Part shown: positions 9,435-19,061 of the stretch, piece by piece
Layout of the letters: each line of letters begins with the position of its first letter
Numbering within the stretch: position 1 is the stretch's first letter
NCBI RefSeq assembly: GCF_023101665.1
Contig: NZ_CP082161.1
Location: forward strand, 124,001 to 188,000
Reading direction: 5' to 3'
DNA length: 64,000 nt
DNA from: Bradyrhizobium sp. 195
GTDB taxonomy: Bacteria > Pseudomonadota > Alphaproteobacteria > Rhizobiales > Xanthobacteraceae
Notes under the pieces: model-generated
Told to the model about the DNA's origin: nothing
Seen by the model: only the letters and a program-made list of their open reading frames with translations
Databases searched by the model: none
Made by a program: the position numbers and the translations under genes

Positions 9435-9542
9435 GACAAATCCAACCAGCCCATTGAACGCAATGCCATTGAAGCACATCTCGTTGGTCGCGAACAATGT
9501 TGGGGTGGTTCAGGCCGGTGGTCGAGCCGCAGCCAAGTCCTC

Positions 9543-9646
9543 AGACTGAGGAGCGGCCGCAAGGCCGCGTCTCGAAGGATGGCCCCGGGCGAGATCGGGG
9601 CCTGCATGGTTCGAGACGGCGCTTCGCGCCTCCTCATCATGAGGGG
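9543..9646. repeat. Intergenic palindromic repeat, family D (CGTCTCGAAGGATGG)
   Basis: The sequence carries GCGTCTCGAAGGATGG and CATGGTTCGAGACGGCGC with a GATCGGGGCCTGCATG middle. A copy in opposite orientation lies at 12517-12619. Confidence 0.75.
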
Positions 9647-9666
9647 AGGGAGTTGGAAGGACGACG

Positions 9667-10470
9667 ATGCTGAGCCCGGACGAACTCGAACGTTATGCCC
9701 GCCATATCGTGCTGCGCGATGTCGGTGGTCCCGGCCAGGCCGCGCTGAAGCGGGCGTCTGTGCTGGTGATCGGGGCCGGCGGCCTTGGTGCGCCCGCTCT
9801 GATGTATCTGGCCGCTGCCGGCGTCGGGACGCTCGGTGTGGTCGACGACGACGTGGTGTCGCTGTCCAACCTTCAGCGCCAGGTGATCCACACGACGCCC
9901 GATATCGGCCGGCACAAGGTCGAGAGCGCGGCGGAGCGGATCGCGGCGCTCAATCCGCATGTCCGCTTCGTCGGCCATGCCACCTGGCTGAATGCCGACA
10001 ATGCGCTCAGCCTGATCGGCGACTACGATCTCGTGCTCGACGGCTCCGACAATTTCTCGACGCGCTACCTGGTCTCGGACGCCTGCTTCTTCGCGAAGAG
10101 GCCGCTGATTACCGCCGCGCTCGGCACCTTCGACGGCTCGCTGACCACCATCCGCGCGCATGAGACGAACGAGCAGGGTGAATTCAACCCGACCTATCGC
10201 TGCCTGTTTCCGGAGGCGCCGCCGCCCGGCACCGTACCGGCCTGCGCGGAAGCTGGCGTCATGGGCGCGCTGGCGGGCGTGCTCGGCTCGATGATGGCAC
10301 TGGAGGCAATCCGCGAGATCGTCGGTTTCGGCGACGGCCTGATCGGCCGCCTCCTGATGATCGATGCGCGCGCAATGCGCTTCGAGACGCTGCGCTACGG
10401 GCGCGATCCGGCCAACCCGCTCAACGGCGACGGGCCTGTGGTCACCGACCTCAACGCCCATCGCACCTGA
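9667..10470 (+). CDS. moeB: HesA/MoeB/ThiF-family adenylyltransferase
   Basis: This 267-residue E1-like enzyme adenylates the C-terminal Gly-Gly of a small sulfur-carrier protein (MoaD or ThiS), priming sulfur transfer for molybdopterin or thiazole synthesis. The start (LSPDELERYARHIVLRDVGG) is typical. The ATP site is VLVIGAGGLGAPALMYLAAA, followed by DDDVVSLSNLQRQVIH, with a conserved Cys in the PACAEAGVMG segment. The paired CxxC zinc motifs of E. coli MoeB are absent and there is no C-terminal rhodanese domain. MoeB and ThiF roles cannot be separated from sequence alone. Confidence 0.9.
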   Translation: MLSPDELERYARHIVLRDVGGPGQAALKRASVLVIGAGGLGAPALMYLAAAGVGTLGVVDDDVVSLSNLQRQVIHTTPDIGRHKVESAAERIAALNPHVRFVGHATWLNADNALSLIGDYDLVLDGSDNFSTRYLVSDACFFAKRPLITAALGTFDGSLTTIRAHETNEQGEFNPTYRCLFPEAPPPGTVPACAEAGVMGALAGVLGSMMALEAIREIVGFGDGLIGRLLMIDARAMRFETLRYGRDPANPLNGDGPVVTDLNAHRT

Positions 10471-10479
10471 TTGCCGCGG

Positions 10480-11487
<1,008 letters not shown>

Positions 11488-11602
11488 GATGGCTCTCCTC
11501 GAAAGGCGGCTGACGGCGCCGCGTGACGAGGCCAGATATGCGCCTGCCCGATTGCGCCGATAAGCTGGACAATCTGGAATGGCTTGTTCACACTGGCGAA
11601 CA

Positions 11603-12511
11603 ATGACTGAGCCCGATTTGCGCGATCTCGATGTCTTCGTGGCGGTCGCCCGCACCCGCAATTTCCGGCGTGCGGCGGTCGAAATTCGTGTGTCCGTGTC
11701 GAGCCTTAGCCAGCGGCTGCGAGACCTGGAGGAGCGCCTCGGCGTCCGCCTGATGAACCGCACCACCCGCAGCGTCGCCCTGACCGAGGCGGGCGAACTG
11801 TTGCTGTCGCGGGTGGCGCCGGCGCTGCGCGATGTTGGCGATGCGCTCGATCAGGTGCGGGGCCTTCGCGAGGTCGCCTCGGGCCGCCTGCGCATCAATG
11901 CGCCGCCGCCGGCGGTCGATCTCGTGCTGGCGCCGATGGTCGGGCCGTTTCTTAGCGCGCATCCGCAGGTCGATCTCGACATCGTCTCGGAAAGCGGCTT
12001 CGTCGATATCGTCAGTGCCGGCTTCGATGCCGGCGTGCGCTATGGCGAACATCTCGCGCAGGACATGGTGGCGATCCCGCTGAGTGGACCGCAGAGCTAT
12101 GTGGTGGTCGCGTCGCCCGATTACCTCGCGCGCCGCGCCAAGCCGCATCATCCGAAGGATCTGCTCGATCATGATTGCATCCGCGCGCGCTATTCGAGCG
12201 GCGTCCTGCACGATTGGGAGTTCGAGAAGGCCGGCCAGGTCGTGAAGGTCGATCCGCCCGCAAAACTGATCTCGACCAACATGAACCTTGCGATGCGCGC
12301 GGCGCTCGACGGCGTCGGCATCTGGGCGACGCTCGATGGCTATGTCGGCGATGCCCTGAAGTCCGGCACGCTGGTCAGCTTGATGGAAGATTGGTGCGAA
12401 CCGTTCCCGGGCCCGTTCCTGTACTACCCGAGCCGGCGCCAGACGCCGCCCGCGCTGCGCGCCTTCATCGATTTCGTCGCCGACTGGCGCAAGCGCGAAA
12501 CGCGCAGGTAG
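11603..12511 (+). CDS. LysR-family transcriptional regulator
   Basis: The ATG at 11603 gives 302 residues, the usual length. The N-terminal winged HTH is clear (DLDVFVAVARTRNFRRAA, then VSSLSQRLRDLEERLGVRL and NRTTRSVALTEAG). The rest is a periplasmic-binding-like effector domain. The divergent placement next to the aldo/keto reductase suggests it controls that gene and itself. The effector is unknown. Eight earlier in-frame codons were left out because the HTH normally begins near residue 10. Confidence 0.93.
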   Translation: MTEPDLRDLDVFVAVARTRNFRRAAVEIRVSVSSLSQRLRDLEERLGVRLMNRTTRSVALTEAGELLLSRVAPALRDVGDALDQVRGLREVASGRLRINAPPPAVDLVLAPMVGPFLSAHPQVDLDIVSESGFVDIVSAGFDAGVRYGEHLAQDMVAIPLSGPQSYVVVASPDYLARRAKPHHPKDLLDHDCIRARYSSGVLHDWEFEKAGQVVKVDPPAKLISTNMNLAMRAALDGVGIWATLDGYVGDALKSGTLVSLMEDWCEPFPGPFLYYPSRRQTPPALRAFIDFVADWRKRETRR

Positions 12512-12516
12512 GAGAC

Positions 12517-12619
12517 CCTCATGGTGAGAAGGCGCGAAGCGCCGTCTCGAACCATGCAGGCCCGGCTCTCGCCCGTGGCCATCCTTCGAGACGCCGCTTC
12601 GCGGCTCCTCAGGATGAGG
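12517..12619. repeat. Intergenic palindromic repeat, family D
   Basis: This carries GGCGCGAAGCGCCGTCTCG and CATCCTTCGAGACGCC, the same blocks as 9543-9646 but inverted. It lies between convergent LysR and reductase genes. Confidence 0.75.
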
Positions 12620-12650
12620 TCGGGGGGCTTGTCACGCAGCCGGATAGTCT

Positions 12651-13652
12651 TCAGAGCATGCTCGGCAGCACGCGGTCCGGCGGCTTGTGCGCGTCGAGGA
12701 AGGTGCGGATGTTGATGATCACCTTCTCGCCCATCTCGACGCGGCCTTCGATCGTGGCCGAGCCCATGTGCGGCAGCAGCGTCACCTTGCCGGCCTTGGC
12801 GAGCCGCACCAGTTTCGGATTGACCGCGGGTTCGTGCTCATAGACGTCGAGCCCGGCGCCGCCGATCTCGCCGCCTTCGATCAGCTTGATCAGCGTGTCC
12901 TCGTCGGTGACCTCGCCGCGCGCGGTGTTGACGATATAGGCGTCTTTCCGGATCAGCTTCAGCCTGCGCGCCGAGAGCAAATGATAGGTCGCCGGCGTAT
13001 GCGGACAGTTCACCGAGATGATGTCCATCCGTGCCAGCATCTGGTCGAGGCTTTCCCAATAGGTTGCGCCAAGCTCTTCGGCGATCTTTGGCGCCACGGG
13101 GCGGCGGTTGTGATAGTGGATCTGCAGGCCGAAAGCGCGGGCGCGGCGTGCGACCGCCTGGCCGATGCGGCCCATGCCGATGATGCCGAGCCGCTTGCCG
13201 CCGATGCGGTGGCCGAGCATCCAGGTCGGCGACCAGCCCGGCCAGGATTTTCCTTCAGTCAAAATCGAGGCGCCTTCGATCATCCGCCTTGGAACGGCGA
13301 GGATCAGCGCCATGGTCATGTCGGCGGTGTCCTCGGTCAGGACTTTCGGCGTGTTGGTGACGGTGATGCCGCGGGCGTGCGCGGCTTCGACGTCGATATT
13401 GTCGACGCCGTTGCCGAAATTGGCGATCAGCCGCAGCTTGCAGTCGGGCTGGTTGACGATGTCGGCGGTGATATGGTCGGTGACGGTCGGAACCAGTACG
13501 TCGGCGGTGCGCGCGGCTTCCGCGATCTGGTCGGCGGACATCGGCGTGTCCTCGAGATTGATCCGCGCGTCGAACAATTCGCGCATCCGCGTCTCGATCG
13601 AATCCGGCAGCTTGCGCGTCACCACGACGAGGGGCTTTTTCTTCACCGACAT
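12651..13652 (-). CDS. D-2-hydroxyacid dehydrogenase (glyoxylate/hydroxypyruvate reductase type)
   Basis: This 333-residue NAD(P)H-dependent oxidoreductase reduces 2-keto acids such as glyoxylate or hydroxypyruvate. The Rossmann motif is RLGIIGMGRIGQAVARRARA, followed by an arginine-containing NRRP consistent with NADPH. The catalytic Arg is in NTARGEVTDED, the Glu in AGLDVYEHEP and the His in LLPHMGSATIEGR, giving the full R-E-H triad. Family members close to this are annotated as D-glycerate dehydrogenase or GhrB. The exact substrate is not decidable from sequence. Confidence 0.93.
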   Translation of the reverse strand: MSVKKKPLVVVTRKLPDSIETRMRELFDARINLEDTPMSADQIAEAARTADVLVPTVTDHITADIVNQPDCKLRLIANFGNGVDNIDVEAAHARGITVTNTPKVLTEDTADMTMALILAVPRRMIEGASILTEGKSWPGWSPTWMLGHRIGGKRLGIIGMGRIGQAVARRARAFGLQIHYHNRRPVAPKIAEELGATYWESLDQMLARMDIISVNCPHTPATYHLLSARRLKLIRKDAYIVNTARGEVTDEDTLIKLIEGGEIGGAGLDVYEHEPAVNPKLVRLAKAGKVTLLPHMGSATIEGRVEMGEKVIINIRTFLDAHKPPDRVLPSML

Positions 13653-13976
13653 GTCCTGCTCTCATGAGGCGTCGCGGGCCGCCTCTGTCGCCAAAGGCCG
13701 GCCGTTGAGGCCTCATTAACCCGGTTGTTCGACACTGCCCTTGCCGTGTCCGTCCCCGGCGTTTCCTCCAAGCTCTCCCGAGATTTCCGGCCGGAAAATC
13801 GGGGCAAACTGGTTGTTCAAGTGCCCGTCCTCTCTAGCAGAAGGCCGGGCCAAGACAAGAACCACGGGCCAGGCTTGGGGAACACCCGCGTGGGGCGGGT
13901 CGGGATCGACGCGGCAGGGTTTGGAATTTTGGGGTGAGGGTCCGGCAAGGTCGGGTCCTCGACAGGAGACGGGTTG

Positions 13977-14507
13977 ATGGCGTTGGGGCGTTTTTGTTCG
14001 GTGATGGCGCTTGTCTGCGCCTGGTGGAGCGCCTCGGTCGGCCCCTCGCAATCGGCCAAGGACAATACCCCGCAGACCACCAGCGGCCTGCCGGTGCCGC
14101 GTTATGTCAGCCTCAAATCGGATCACGTCAATGTTCGCGCCGGCCCGACCAAGGACAATGACGTGGCCTGGGTCTACACCCGTGCCGGCCTGCCGGTCGA
14201 AATCACCGCCGAGTTCGAGAATTGGCGCCGGGTGCGCGATTCCGAGGGCGCCGAGGGCTGGGTCTATCACTCGCTGCTGTCGGGCCGCCGCACCGCGGTC
14301 GTCACCATGAAGCACAAGGACGATCTCGCCCCGATCTACGATCGTGCCGATCTCGACAGCGCCGTTGCAGCAAAGCTCCAGGCCGGCGTCGTCACCCAGG
14401 TGAAGAAGTGCACTGCAAACTGGTGCCGCGTCACCGGCAACGGCTTCGACGGCTGGATCCAGCAGGAGCGCCTCTGGGGCGTGTACTCGGACGAGCAGGT
14501 GAATTGA
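13977..14507 (+). CDS. Exported SH3-domain protein
   Basis: This 176-residue protein has an N-terminal hydrophobic segment that acts as a signal peptide (FCSVMALVCAWWSASVG). A first bacterial SH3 repeat follows (YVSLKSDHVNVRAGPTKDN through EGWVYHSLLSG), then a second, weaker one (LAPIYDRADLDSAVAAKL through FDGWIQQERLWGVY). Such domains usually bind peptidoglycan or other envelope ligands. I chose the ATG at 13977, preceded by AGGAGA; a TTG sits one codon earlier. The 324-bp gap upstream shows no gene. Confidence 0.88.
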   Translation: MALGRFCSVMALVCAWWSASVGPSQSAKDNTPQTTSGLPVPRYVSLKSDHVNVRAGPTKDNDVAWVYTRAGLPVEITAEFENWRRVRDSEGAEGWVYHSLLSGRRTAVVTMKHKDDLAPIYDRADLDSAVAAKLQAGVVTQVKKCTANWCRVTGNGFDGWIQQERLWGVYSDEQVN

Positions 14508-14537
14508 CGCCGAAGGCGGGCGAAACTGTTGCCCCAA

Positions 14538-14623
14538 CGTCATGCCCGGGCTTGTCCCGGGCATCCGCGCGCTTCTCGCCTGGTCCAAAAACGTGGATGG
14601 CCGGGACAAGCCCGGCCATGACG
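14538..14623. repeat. Intergenic palindromic repeat, family E (CGTCATGCCCGGGCTTGTCC)
   Basis: Two hairpins, CATGCCCGGGCTTGTCCCGG and GGCCGGGACAAGCCCGGCCA, are separated by a short spacer. It lies between convergent genes. Partial or decayed copies lie at 29116-29201 and 54870-54900. Confidence 0.8.
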
Positions 14624-14645
14624 ATCTTCTCAGCTTAGAGAAATC

Positions 14646-15137
14646 TCAGCGCTTCTTGCGCAGGCGCACGACCATGTCGATGCGCGCGATCTCGTAGCCC
14701 TCGGGCACCTCCGGCATCTTGGACAGCGCCAGATGCGGGTCCTCGATGTCGACCAGCTCATGGCTGTTCTCGAGGTAGTAGTGATGGTGGGTGGTGACGT
14801 TGGTGTCGAAATAGGTCTTGGTGCCGTCGACGCTGACCTGGCGGAGCAGGCCGGCATCGGTGAGCTGGTTCAACGTGTTGTAGACGGTCGCCAACGACAC
14901 TGGAACCTTGGCCAGTGTCGCTTCCTCGTAGAGCATTTCAGCCGTGAGGTGCCGTGCGCCCTTGCCGAACAACAGCCAGCCGAGCGCCATGCGCTGGCGC
15001 GTCGGACGCAGCCCGGCGGACTGGAGCATTTCGTTGACGTCGTGCCAGGGGCAGCCGGTCAAAGCCGGGTGGCGGCCGGACAGCAGGGCTGCAGAATGGA
15101 CGTCGTCGTCGTGACGGGGCGTTGTATTCTCGCTCAT
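14646..15137 (-). CDS. irr: Irr, heme-responsive iron regulator (Fur family)
   Basis: Irr represses or activates iron and heme genes under iron limitation and is degraded on binding heme when iron is replete. The ATG at 15137 gives 163 residues, the length of B. japonicum Irr; earlier in-frame codons give a hydrophobic leader that does not belong. The N-terminal heme regulatory motif is GCPWHDVNEML, and the His-rich heme site is TTHHHYYLENSHE. The Fur-type HTH spans LRPTRQRMALGWLLF to VSLATVYNTLNQLTDAGLL. Its promoter overlaps hexamers resembling the Mur/Fur site. It is divergent from fabA. Confidence 0.97.
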   Translation of the reverse strand: MSENTTPRHDDDVHSAALLSGRHPALTGCPWHDVNEMLQSAGLRPTRQRMALGWLLFGKGARHLTAEMLYEEATLAKVPVSLATVYNTLNQLTDAGLLRQVSVDGTKTYFDTNVTTHHHYYLENSHELVDIEDPHLALSKMPEVPEGYEIARIDMVVRLRKKR

Positions 15138-15165
15138 TTCCAGATTTCGGGCACGCGTGAACAAT

Positions 15166-15214
15166 ATCTTTCTGCAATATAAGAACAGAAAGATGCAGAT
15201 GCAAGTTTCTCGCA
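15166..15214 (-). promoter_or_regulatory. irr promoter with Mur/Fur-type hexamers and a 9-bp dyad
   Basis: On the minus strand, TTGCAT (15199-15204) and TTATAT (15177-15182) are spaced by 16 bp and form a plausible promoter about 40 bp before the irr ATG. Three imperfect direct hexamers TGCGAG, TGCATC, TGCATC (15209-15214, 15198-15203, 15192-15197) overlap the -35. This matches the three-hexamer Fur/Mur site reported for the B. japonicum irr promoter, as I recall it. A perfect dyad ATCTTTCTG-N11-CAGAAAGAT (15166-15194) spans the -10. Confidence 0.7.
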
Positions 15215-15231
15215 ACTAGAGGGGTTCTAAT
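15214..15231. promoter_or_regulatory. ICE-like motif between irr and fabA (weak)
   Basis: ATTAGAACCCCTCTAGTT on the minus strand resembles the iron control element pattern TTAGAA-N3-TTCTAA bound by Irr, but with a 4-bp spacer and one degenerate arm. It could serve fabA or irr. No other feature is visible in the remaining fabA leader (15232-15488). Confidence 0.3.
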
Positions 15232-15488
15232 CAGACTTGGAACCGGGCCGGGATCGCGCCATTTTTCTCATGGATGCGCTTTGCCACCCGAAATGGCCTG
15301 TGTTAGAGAGCGCGCGGTTCCGCTTAGCCGATTTTGGCGCAGCCGGGGCATGGAGGCCCGGTCGGCAGTCCATCCGGGGCATGCGGGAGCCGCGCCTGAC
15401 TGTGGCAATGGCGTTGCTCTCCGACCGAGACGGGGCCCATTTTCGCCAAAAAACGTCGCTCAATCGGAATTCAAACAGAGGCTCGTGC

Positions 15489-16010
15489 ATGCTGAACAGG
15501 CGCAACGGTTACGAATACGAAGATCTGCTGGCCTGTGCCCGCGGCGAGATGTTCGGCCCGGGCAATGCCCAGCTGCCGCTGCCGCCGATGCTGATGTTCG
15601 ATCGCATCACGGAAATCAGCGAGACCGGCGGGGAGTTTGGCAAGGGCGTGGTGCGCGCCGAGCTCGACGTGAAGCCCGACCTCTGGTTCTTCGGCTGCCA
15701 TTTCAAGAACGATCCGGTGATGCCCGGCTGCCTCGGCCTCGACGCGCTGTGGCAAATGGTCGGCTTTTATCTGGGCTGGACCGGGGGCGAAGGTCGTGGG
15801 CGCGCGCTTGGTCTGAACGAATTAAAGTTCAGCGGCCAGGTGCTGCCGGAGGCGCGCAAGGTTGTGTACAACATCGATATCAAGCGCGTGATGCGTTCAA
15901 AGCTGGTGCTCGGGATCGCCGACGGATGGCTTTCGGTCGATGACCAGATTATCTATCGCGCGAAGGATCTGAAGGTCGGCCTGTTCAAGCAGGGCACGAG
16001 CCTGGGCTGA
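15489..16010 (+). CDS. fabA: FabA, 3-hydroxydecanoyl-ACP dehydratase/isomerase
   Basis: This 173-residue enzyme dehydrates 3-hydroxydecanoyl-ACP and isomerises the trans-2 product to cis-3, the branch point to unsaturated fatty acids. The active-site His is in [17 protein letters not shown] and the Asp in CLGLDALWQ, both diagnostic of FabA rather than FabZ. The ATG at 15489 follows AGAGG and gives the E. coli length of about 172. fabB follows after 40 bp and fabI further down, forming an anaerobic-type unsaturated fatty acid unit. Confidence 0.97.
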   Translation: MLNRRNGYEYEDLLACARGEMFGPGNAQLPLPPMLMFDRITEISETGGEFGKGVVRAELDVKPDLWFFGCHFKNDPVMPGCLGLDALWQMVGFYLGWTGGEGRGRALGLNELKFSGQVLPEARKVVYNIDIKRVMRSKLVLGIADGWLSVDDQIIYRAKDLKVGLFKQGTSLG

Positions 16011-16050
16011 GCGCATCACCACGAAGACAACGATTTAAGGCGAGGCTGTC

Positions 16051-17274
16051 ATGAGGCGGGTTGTGGTCACCGGGATGGGCATCGTCTCGTCGATCGGAAA
16101 CAACACCCAGGAAGTGCTTGCGAGCCTTCACGAGGCGAAGTCGGGCATTTCTCGGGCTGAGAAATATGCCGAGCTCGGCTTTCGTTCGCAGGTCGCCGGC
16201 GCGCCGACGCTCGATCCTGCGACGGTGGTCGACCGCCGCGCCATGCGTTTCCTCGGCCAGGGCGCGGCGTGGAATCATATCGCGATGGAGCAGGCGATTC
16301 AGGACGCCGGTCTGTCGCCTGACGAAATCTCCAACATCCGCACTGGCATCATCATGGGCTCCGGTGGCCCGTCCGCCCGCACCATCGTCGAAGCCGCCGA
16401 CATCACCCGCACCAAGGGACCGAAGCGCGTCGGACCGTTTGCAGTGCCGAAGGCGATGTCGTCCACGGCCTCCGCGACGCTTGCGACCTGGTTCAAGATC
16501 AAGGGCGTCAACTACTCGATCTCCTCAGCCTGCGCGACGTCGAATCATTGCGTCGGCAATGCCTATGAGACCATCCAGATCGGCAAGCAGGACATCATCT
16601 TCGCCGGTGGCTGCGAAGAATTGGATTGGTCGCTGTCGGTGCTGTTCGACGCCATGGGCGCGATGTCCTCGAAGTACAATGACACGCCTGCCACGGCCTC
16701 GCGCCCCTACGACGTCAACCGCGACGGCTTCGTCATCGCCGGCGGCGCCGGCGTGCTGGTGCTGGAAGAGCTCGAGCATGCCAAGGCGCGCGGCGCCCGC
16801 ATTTACGGCGAGATCGTCGGTTACGGCGCGACTTCGGACGGCTACGACATGGTCGCGCCATCGGGTGAAGGCGCCGAGCGTTGCATGCGCATGGCGATGT
16901 CGACGGTGAAGACCAAGGTGGACTACATCAATCCCCACGCGACCTCGACGCCGGCCGGCGATCCCCCGGAGATCGAGGCGCTGCGAAAGGTGTTCGGCAC
17001 CGGCGAGAAGTGCCCGCCGATCTCGGCGACCAAGGCGCTGACCGGCCACTCGCTGGGCGCCACCGGCGTGCAGGAGGCGATCTACTCGCTGTTGATGATG
17101 AACAACGGCTTCATCTGCGAGAGCGCGCACATCCAGGAGCTCGATCCTGTTTTCGCCGACATGCCGATCGTGCGCAAGCGCATCGACAACGTCAAGATCG
17201 GCACCGTGCTGTCGAACTCCTTTGGCTTCGGCGGCACCAACGCTACGCTGGTGTTCAGCCGGCTGGATGCGTGA
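16051..17274 (+). CDS. fabB: FabB, 3-oxoacyl-ACP synthase I
   Basis: This 407-residue condensing enzyme extends cis-3-decenoyl-ACP and is essential for the FabA-FabB unsaturated pathway. The active-site Cys is in [16 protein letters not shown], and the two His residues are in [12 protein letters not shown] and [11 protein letters not shown]. The N-terminus ([17 protein letters not shown]) and the C-terminal [12 protein letters not shown] are typical. It lies directly after fabA, which identifies it as FabB rather than FabF. Confidence 0.97.
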   Translation: MRRVVVTGMGIVSSIGNNTQEVLASLHEAKSGISRAEKYAELGFRSQVAGAPTLDPATVVDRRAMRFLGQGAAWNHIAMEQAIQDAGLSPDEISNIRTGIIMGSGGPSARTIVEAADITRTKGPKRVGPFAVPKAMSSTASATLATWFKIKGVNYSISSACATSNHCVGNAYETIQIGKQDIIFAGGCEELDWSLSVLFDAMGAMSSKYNDTPATASRPYDVNRDGFVIAGGAGVLVLEELEHAKARGARIYGEIVGYGATSDGYDMVAPSGEGAERCMRMAMSTVKTKVDYINPHATSTPAGDPPEIEALRKVFGTGEKCPPISATKALTGHSLGATGVQEAIYSLLMMNNGFICESAHIQELDPVFADMPIVRKRIDNVKIGTVLSNSFGFGGTNATLVFSRLDA

Positions 17275-17284
17275 GCCAAGCACG

Positions 17285-17387
17285 CTGTCATGCCCCGGCT
17301 TGACCGGGGCATCCAGTACGCTGCGGCTTCTCGACTCAGCACAGCTGTCTCGGAATACTGGATGCCCCGCCTTCGCGGGGCATGACC
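17285..17387. repeat. Intergenic palindromic repeat, family F (TGTCATGCCCCGG...)
   Basis: Outer hairpins built on CCCCGGCTTGACCGGGG and CCCCGCCTTCGCGGGG flank a core with ATCCAGTA/TACTGGAT arms. Relatives lie at 52999-53103, 60928-61019 (interrupted by an IS) and, more divergent, 45081-45176. This copy sits between fabB and fabI. Confidence 0.8.
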
Positions 17388-17411
17388 TCGGAATAGTGGA
17401 GTTACGAGGCA

Positions 17412-18209
17412 ATGGAAGGTTTGATGAAAGGCAAGCGCGGTCTGATCATGGGCATCGCCAATGATCATTCGATCGCCTGGGGCATGGCGAAGACGCTGCA
17501 TGCCCACGGTGCCGAGCTCGCCTTCACCTTTCAGGGCGAGGCCCTGGGCAAGCGCGTCAAGCCGCTGGCCGAGCAGCTCGGGGTCGATCTGGTGGTGCCT
17601 TGCGATGTCGAGGACATCGCCAGCGTCGATGCCACGTTTGACGTGCTCCGCGAAAAGTGGGGCAAGCTTGACTTCGTCATCCACGCGATCGGCTTTGCCG
17701 ACAAGAACGAGCTGAAGGGCCGCTATGCCGACACCAGCCGCGAGAACTTTTCGCGCACGATGGTGATCTCCTGCTTCTCGTTCACGGAAGTCGCAAAACG
17801 CGCCGCCGAGCTGATGACGGAGGGCGGCAGCATGATCACGCTGACTTTCGGCGCCTCGGAGCGCGCGATGCCGAACTACAACGTGATGGGCGTGGCCAAG
17901 GCGGCGCTGGAAGCCTCCGTGCGCTATCTCGCCTCCGATTTCGGACCGCGCGGCATCCGTGTCAACGCCATCTCCGCAGGCCCCATCCGCACGCTTGCCG
18001 GCTCGGGCATCGGCGAGGCGCGCGCGATGTTCGCTTACATGCAGAAGCATTCGCCGCTCCGCCGCGGCGTCACGCTCGACGAGCTCGGCGGCTCGGCGCT
18101 GTATCTGCTGTCGGATCTGTCCGGCGGCGTGACCGGCGAGATCCACTATGTCGATTCCGGCTACAACATCGTCCTGATGCCGAGGCCGGACGATCTGAAG
18201 GCGGAATAG
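17412..18209 (+). CDS. fabI: FabI, enoyl-ACP reductase (NADH)
   Basis: This 265-residue short-chain dehydrogenase-type enzyme reduces trans-2-enoyl-ACP in the last step of each elongation round. The cofactor region is GKRGLIMGIANDHSIAWGMA, and the catalytic Tyr-x6-Lys is in MPNYNVMGVAKAALE. The motif ISAGPIRTLAGSGI near the C-terminus is typical of FabI. It follows fabB after a palindromic repeat, so co-transcription with fabAB is likely but not certain. A Met four codons in is an alternative start. Confidence 0.96.
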   Translation: MEGLMKGKRGLIMGIANDHSIAWGMAKTLHAHGAELAFTFQGEALGKRVKPLAEQLGVDLVVPCDVEDIASVDATFDVLREKWGKLDFVIHAIGFADKNELKGRYADTSRENFSRTMVISCFSFTEVAKRAAELMTEGGSMITLTFGASERAMPNYNVMGVAKAALEASVRYLASDFGPRGIRVNAISAGPIRTLAGSGIGEARAMFAYMQKHSPLRRGVTLDELGGSALYLLSDLSGGVTGEIHYVDSGYNIVLMPRPDDLKAE

Positions 18210-18219
18210 ACGGGATCCT

Positions 18220-18311
18220 GTAGGGTGGGCAAAGGAGCGTCAGCGACGTGCCCACCATCTCTCAGCAATCGCGAGACAGATGGTGGGCACGCTCCGCTTT
18301 GCCCACCCTAC
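18220..18311. repeat. Intergenic palindromic repeat, family G (GTAGGGTGGGCAAAG)
   Basis: GTAGGGTGGGCAAAGGAGCG and its inverted copy enclose CGTGCCCACCAT/ATGGTGGGCACG arms. A copy lies at 47651-47738. Here it separates convergent fabI and the GST gene. Confidence 0.8.
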
Positions 18312-18321
18312 GAAAGCTCGT

Positions 18322-18918
18322 CTATCCCGCCGCGATCTTCTCCGCGCGCTGGAACGCCGGCCGCGCCATGCAGCGCGCGAGATAGGCGTCGAACGCCGGG
18401 CGCGAGGGCACCATCTTGAACAGACGCACCGCGAAATTCAGGCCCGAGCCGATCGTGATGTCGGCGGCCGAAAATTCTTCGCCGAGAATCCAAGGCCCCT
18501 TCTCGAGCGCAGCCTCCAGCACGTCGAACACCTGCGTCGCGCTGCCCCAGGCGGCGGTCGAGGTCGGGATCTCGATCTTGGTGAAGATCTGGATGATGGC
18601 GGGCTCGATGCAGCCCGGCGAAAAGAACAGCCATTGCAGATACCGCCCTCGGCGCGGATCGGTCACCCCAGGCGCAAGCTTCGTCTCGGGATAGCGGTCG
18701 GCAATGTAGGCGCAGATCGCAGCGGCTTCGCCGAGTGCAACGTCGCGGTCGGCGAGCGCCGGCACCTTGCCCATCGGATTGACCTTGAGAAAATCCGGCG
18801 CCTTCTGCGCGCCGGTCGAGATGTCGGTCAGCACGCGCTCATAGGCAAGGCCGCTCTCTTCCATCAGCCAGAGTGTCGTGAACGAGCGCGAGCGGGGCGA
18901 CCAATAGAGCTTGATCAT
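18322..18918 (-). CDS. Glutathione S-transferase family protein
   Basis: The 198-residue product has a thioredoxin-like N-terminal domain starting KLYWSPRSRSFTTLWLMEES, with the cis-Pro of the glutathione site in NPMGKVPALADRD and the LGEAAAICAYIADRYPE helix. An all-alpha C-terminal domain follows (ILGEEFSAADITIGSGLNF). The Ser of SPRSRS is a candidate catalytic residue. It is likely a cytosolic detoxification or stress enzyme; the substrate is unknown. Confidence 0.92.
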   Translation of the reverse strand: MIKLYWSPRSRSFTTLWLMEESGLAYERVLTDISTGAQKAPDFLKVNPMGKVPALADRDVALGEAAAICAYIADRYPETKLAPGVTDPRRGRYLQWLFFSPGCIEPAIIQIFTKIEIPTSTAAWGSATQVFDVLEAALEKGPWILGEEFSAADITIGSGLNFAVRLFKMVPSRPAFDAYLARCMARPAFQRAEKIAAG

Positions 18919-19061
18919 GGCGCGGAACCTTTCATCGGCGTGAGGCGGACAGCGCGCAATTCATGGCGCGTTCGCCGCGCATTCGCAACGCACTACGCCT
19001 AGGCGGATGCCGCGTCCGGGCGCCACATCTTGGTCAAACCAAATCCGGCGGCCGCCTTCAG

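Noticed and set aside
11488..11766. Longer aldo/keto reductase start
   Set aside because: The added 93 residues are Arg/Ser-rich, overlap the divergent LysR gene, and the ATG at 11487 has GAGGAG in front.
15138..15215. Hydrophobic N-terminal extension of Irr
   Set aside because: It overlaps the promoter and Mur-type hexamers, and the 163-residue form matches known Irr.
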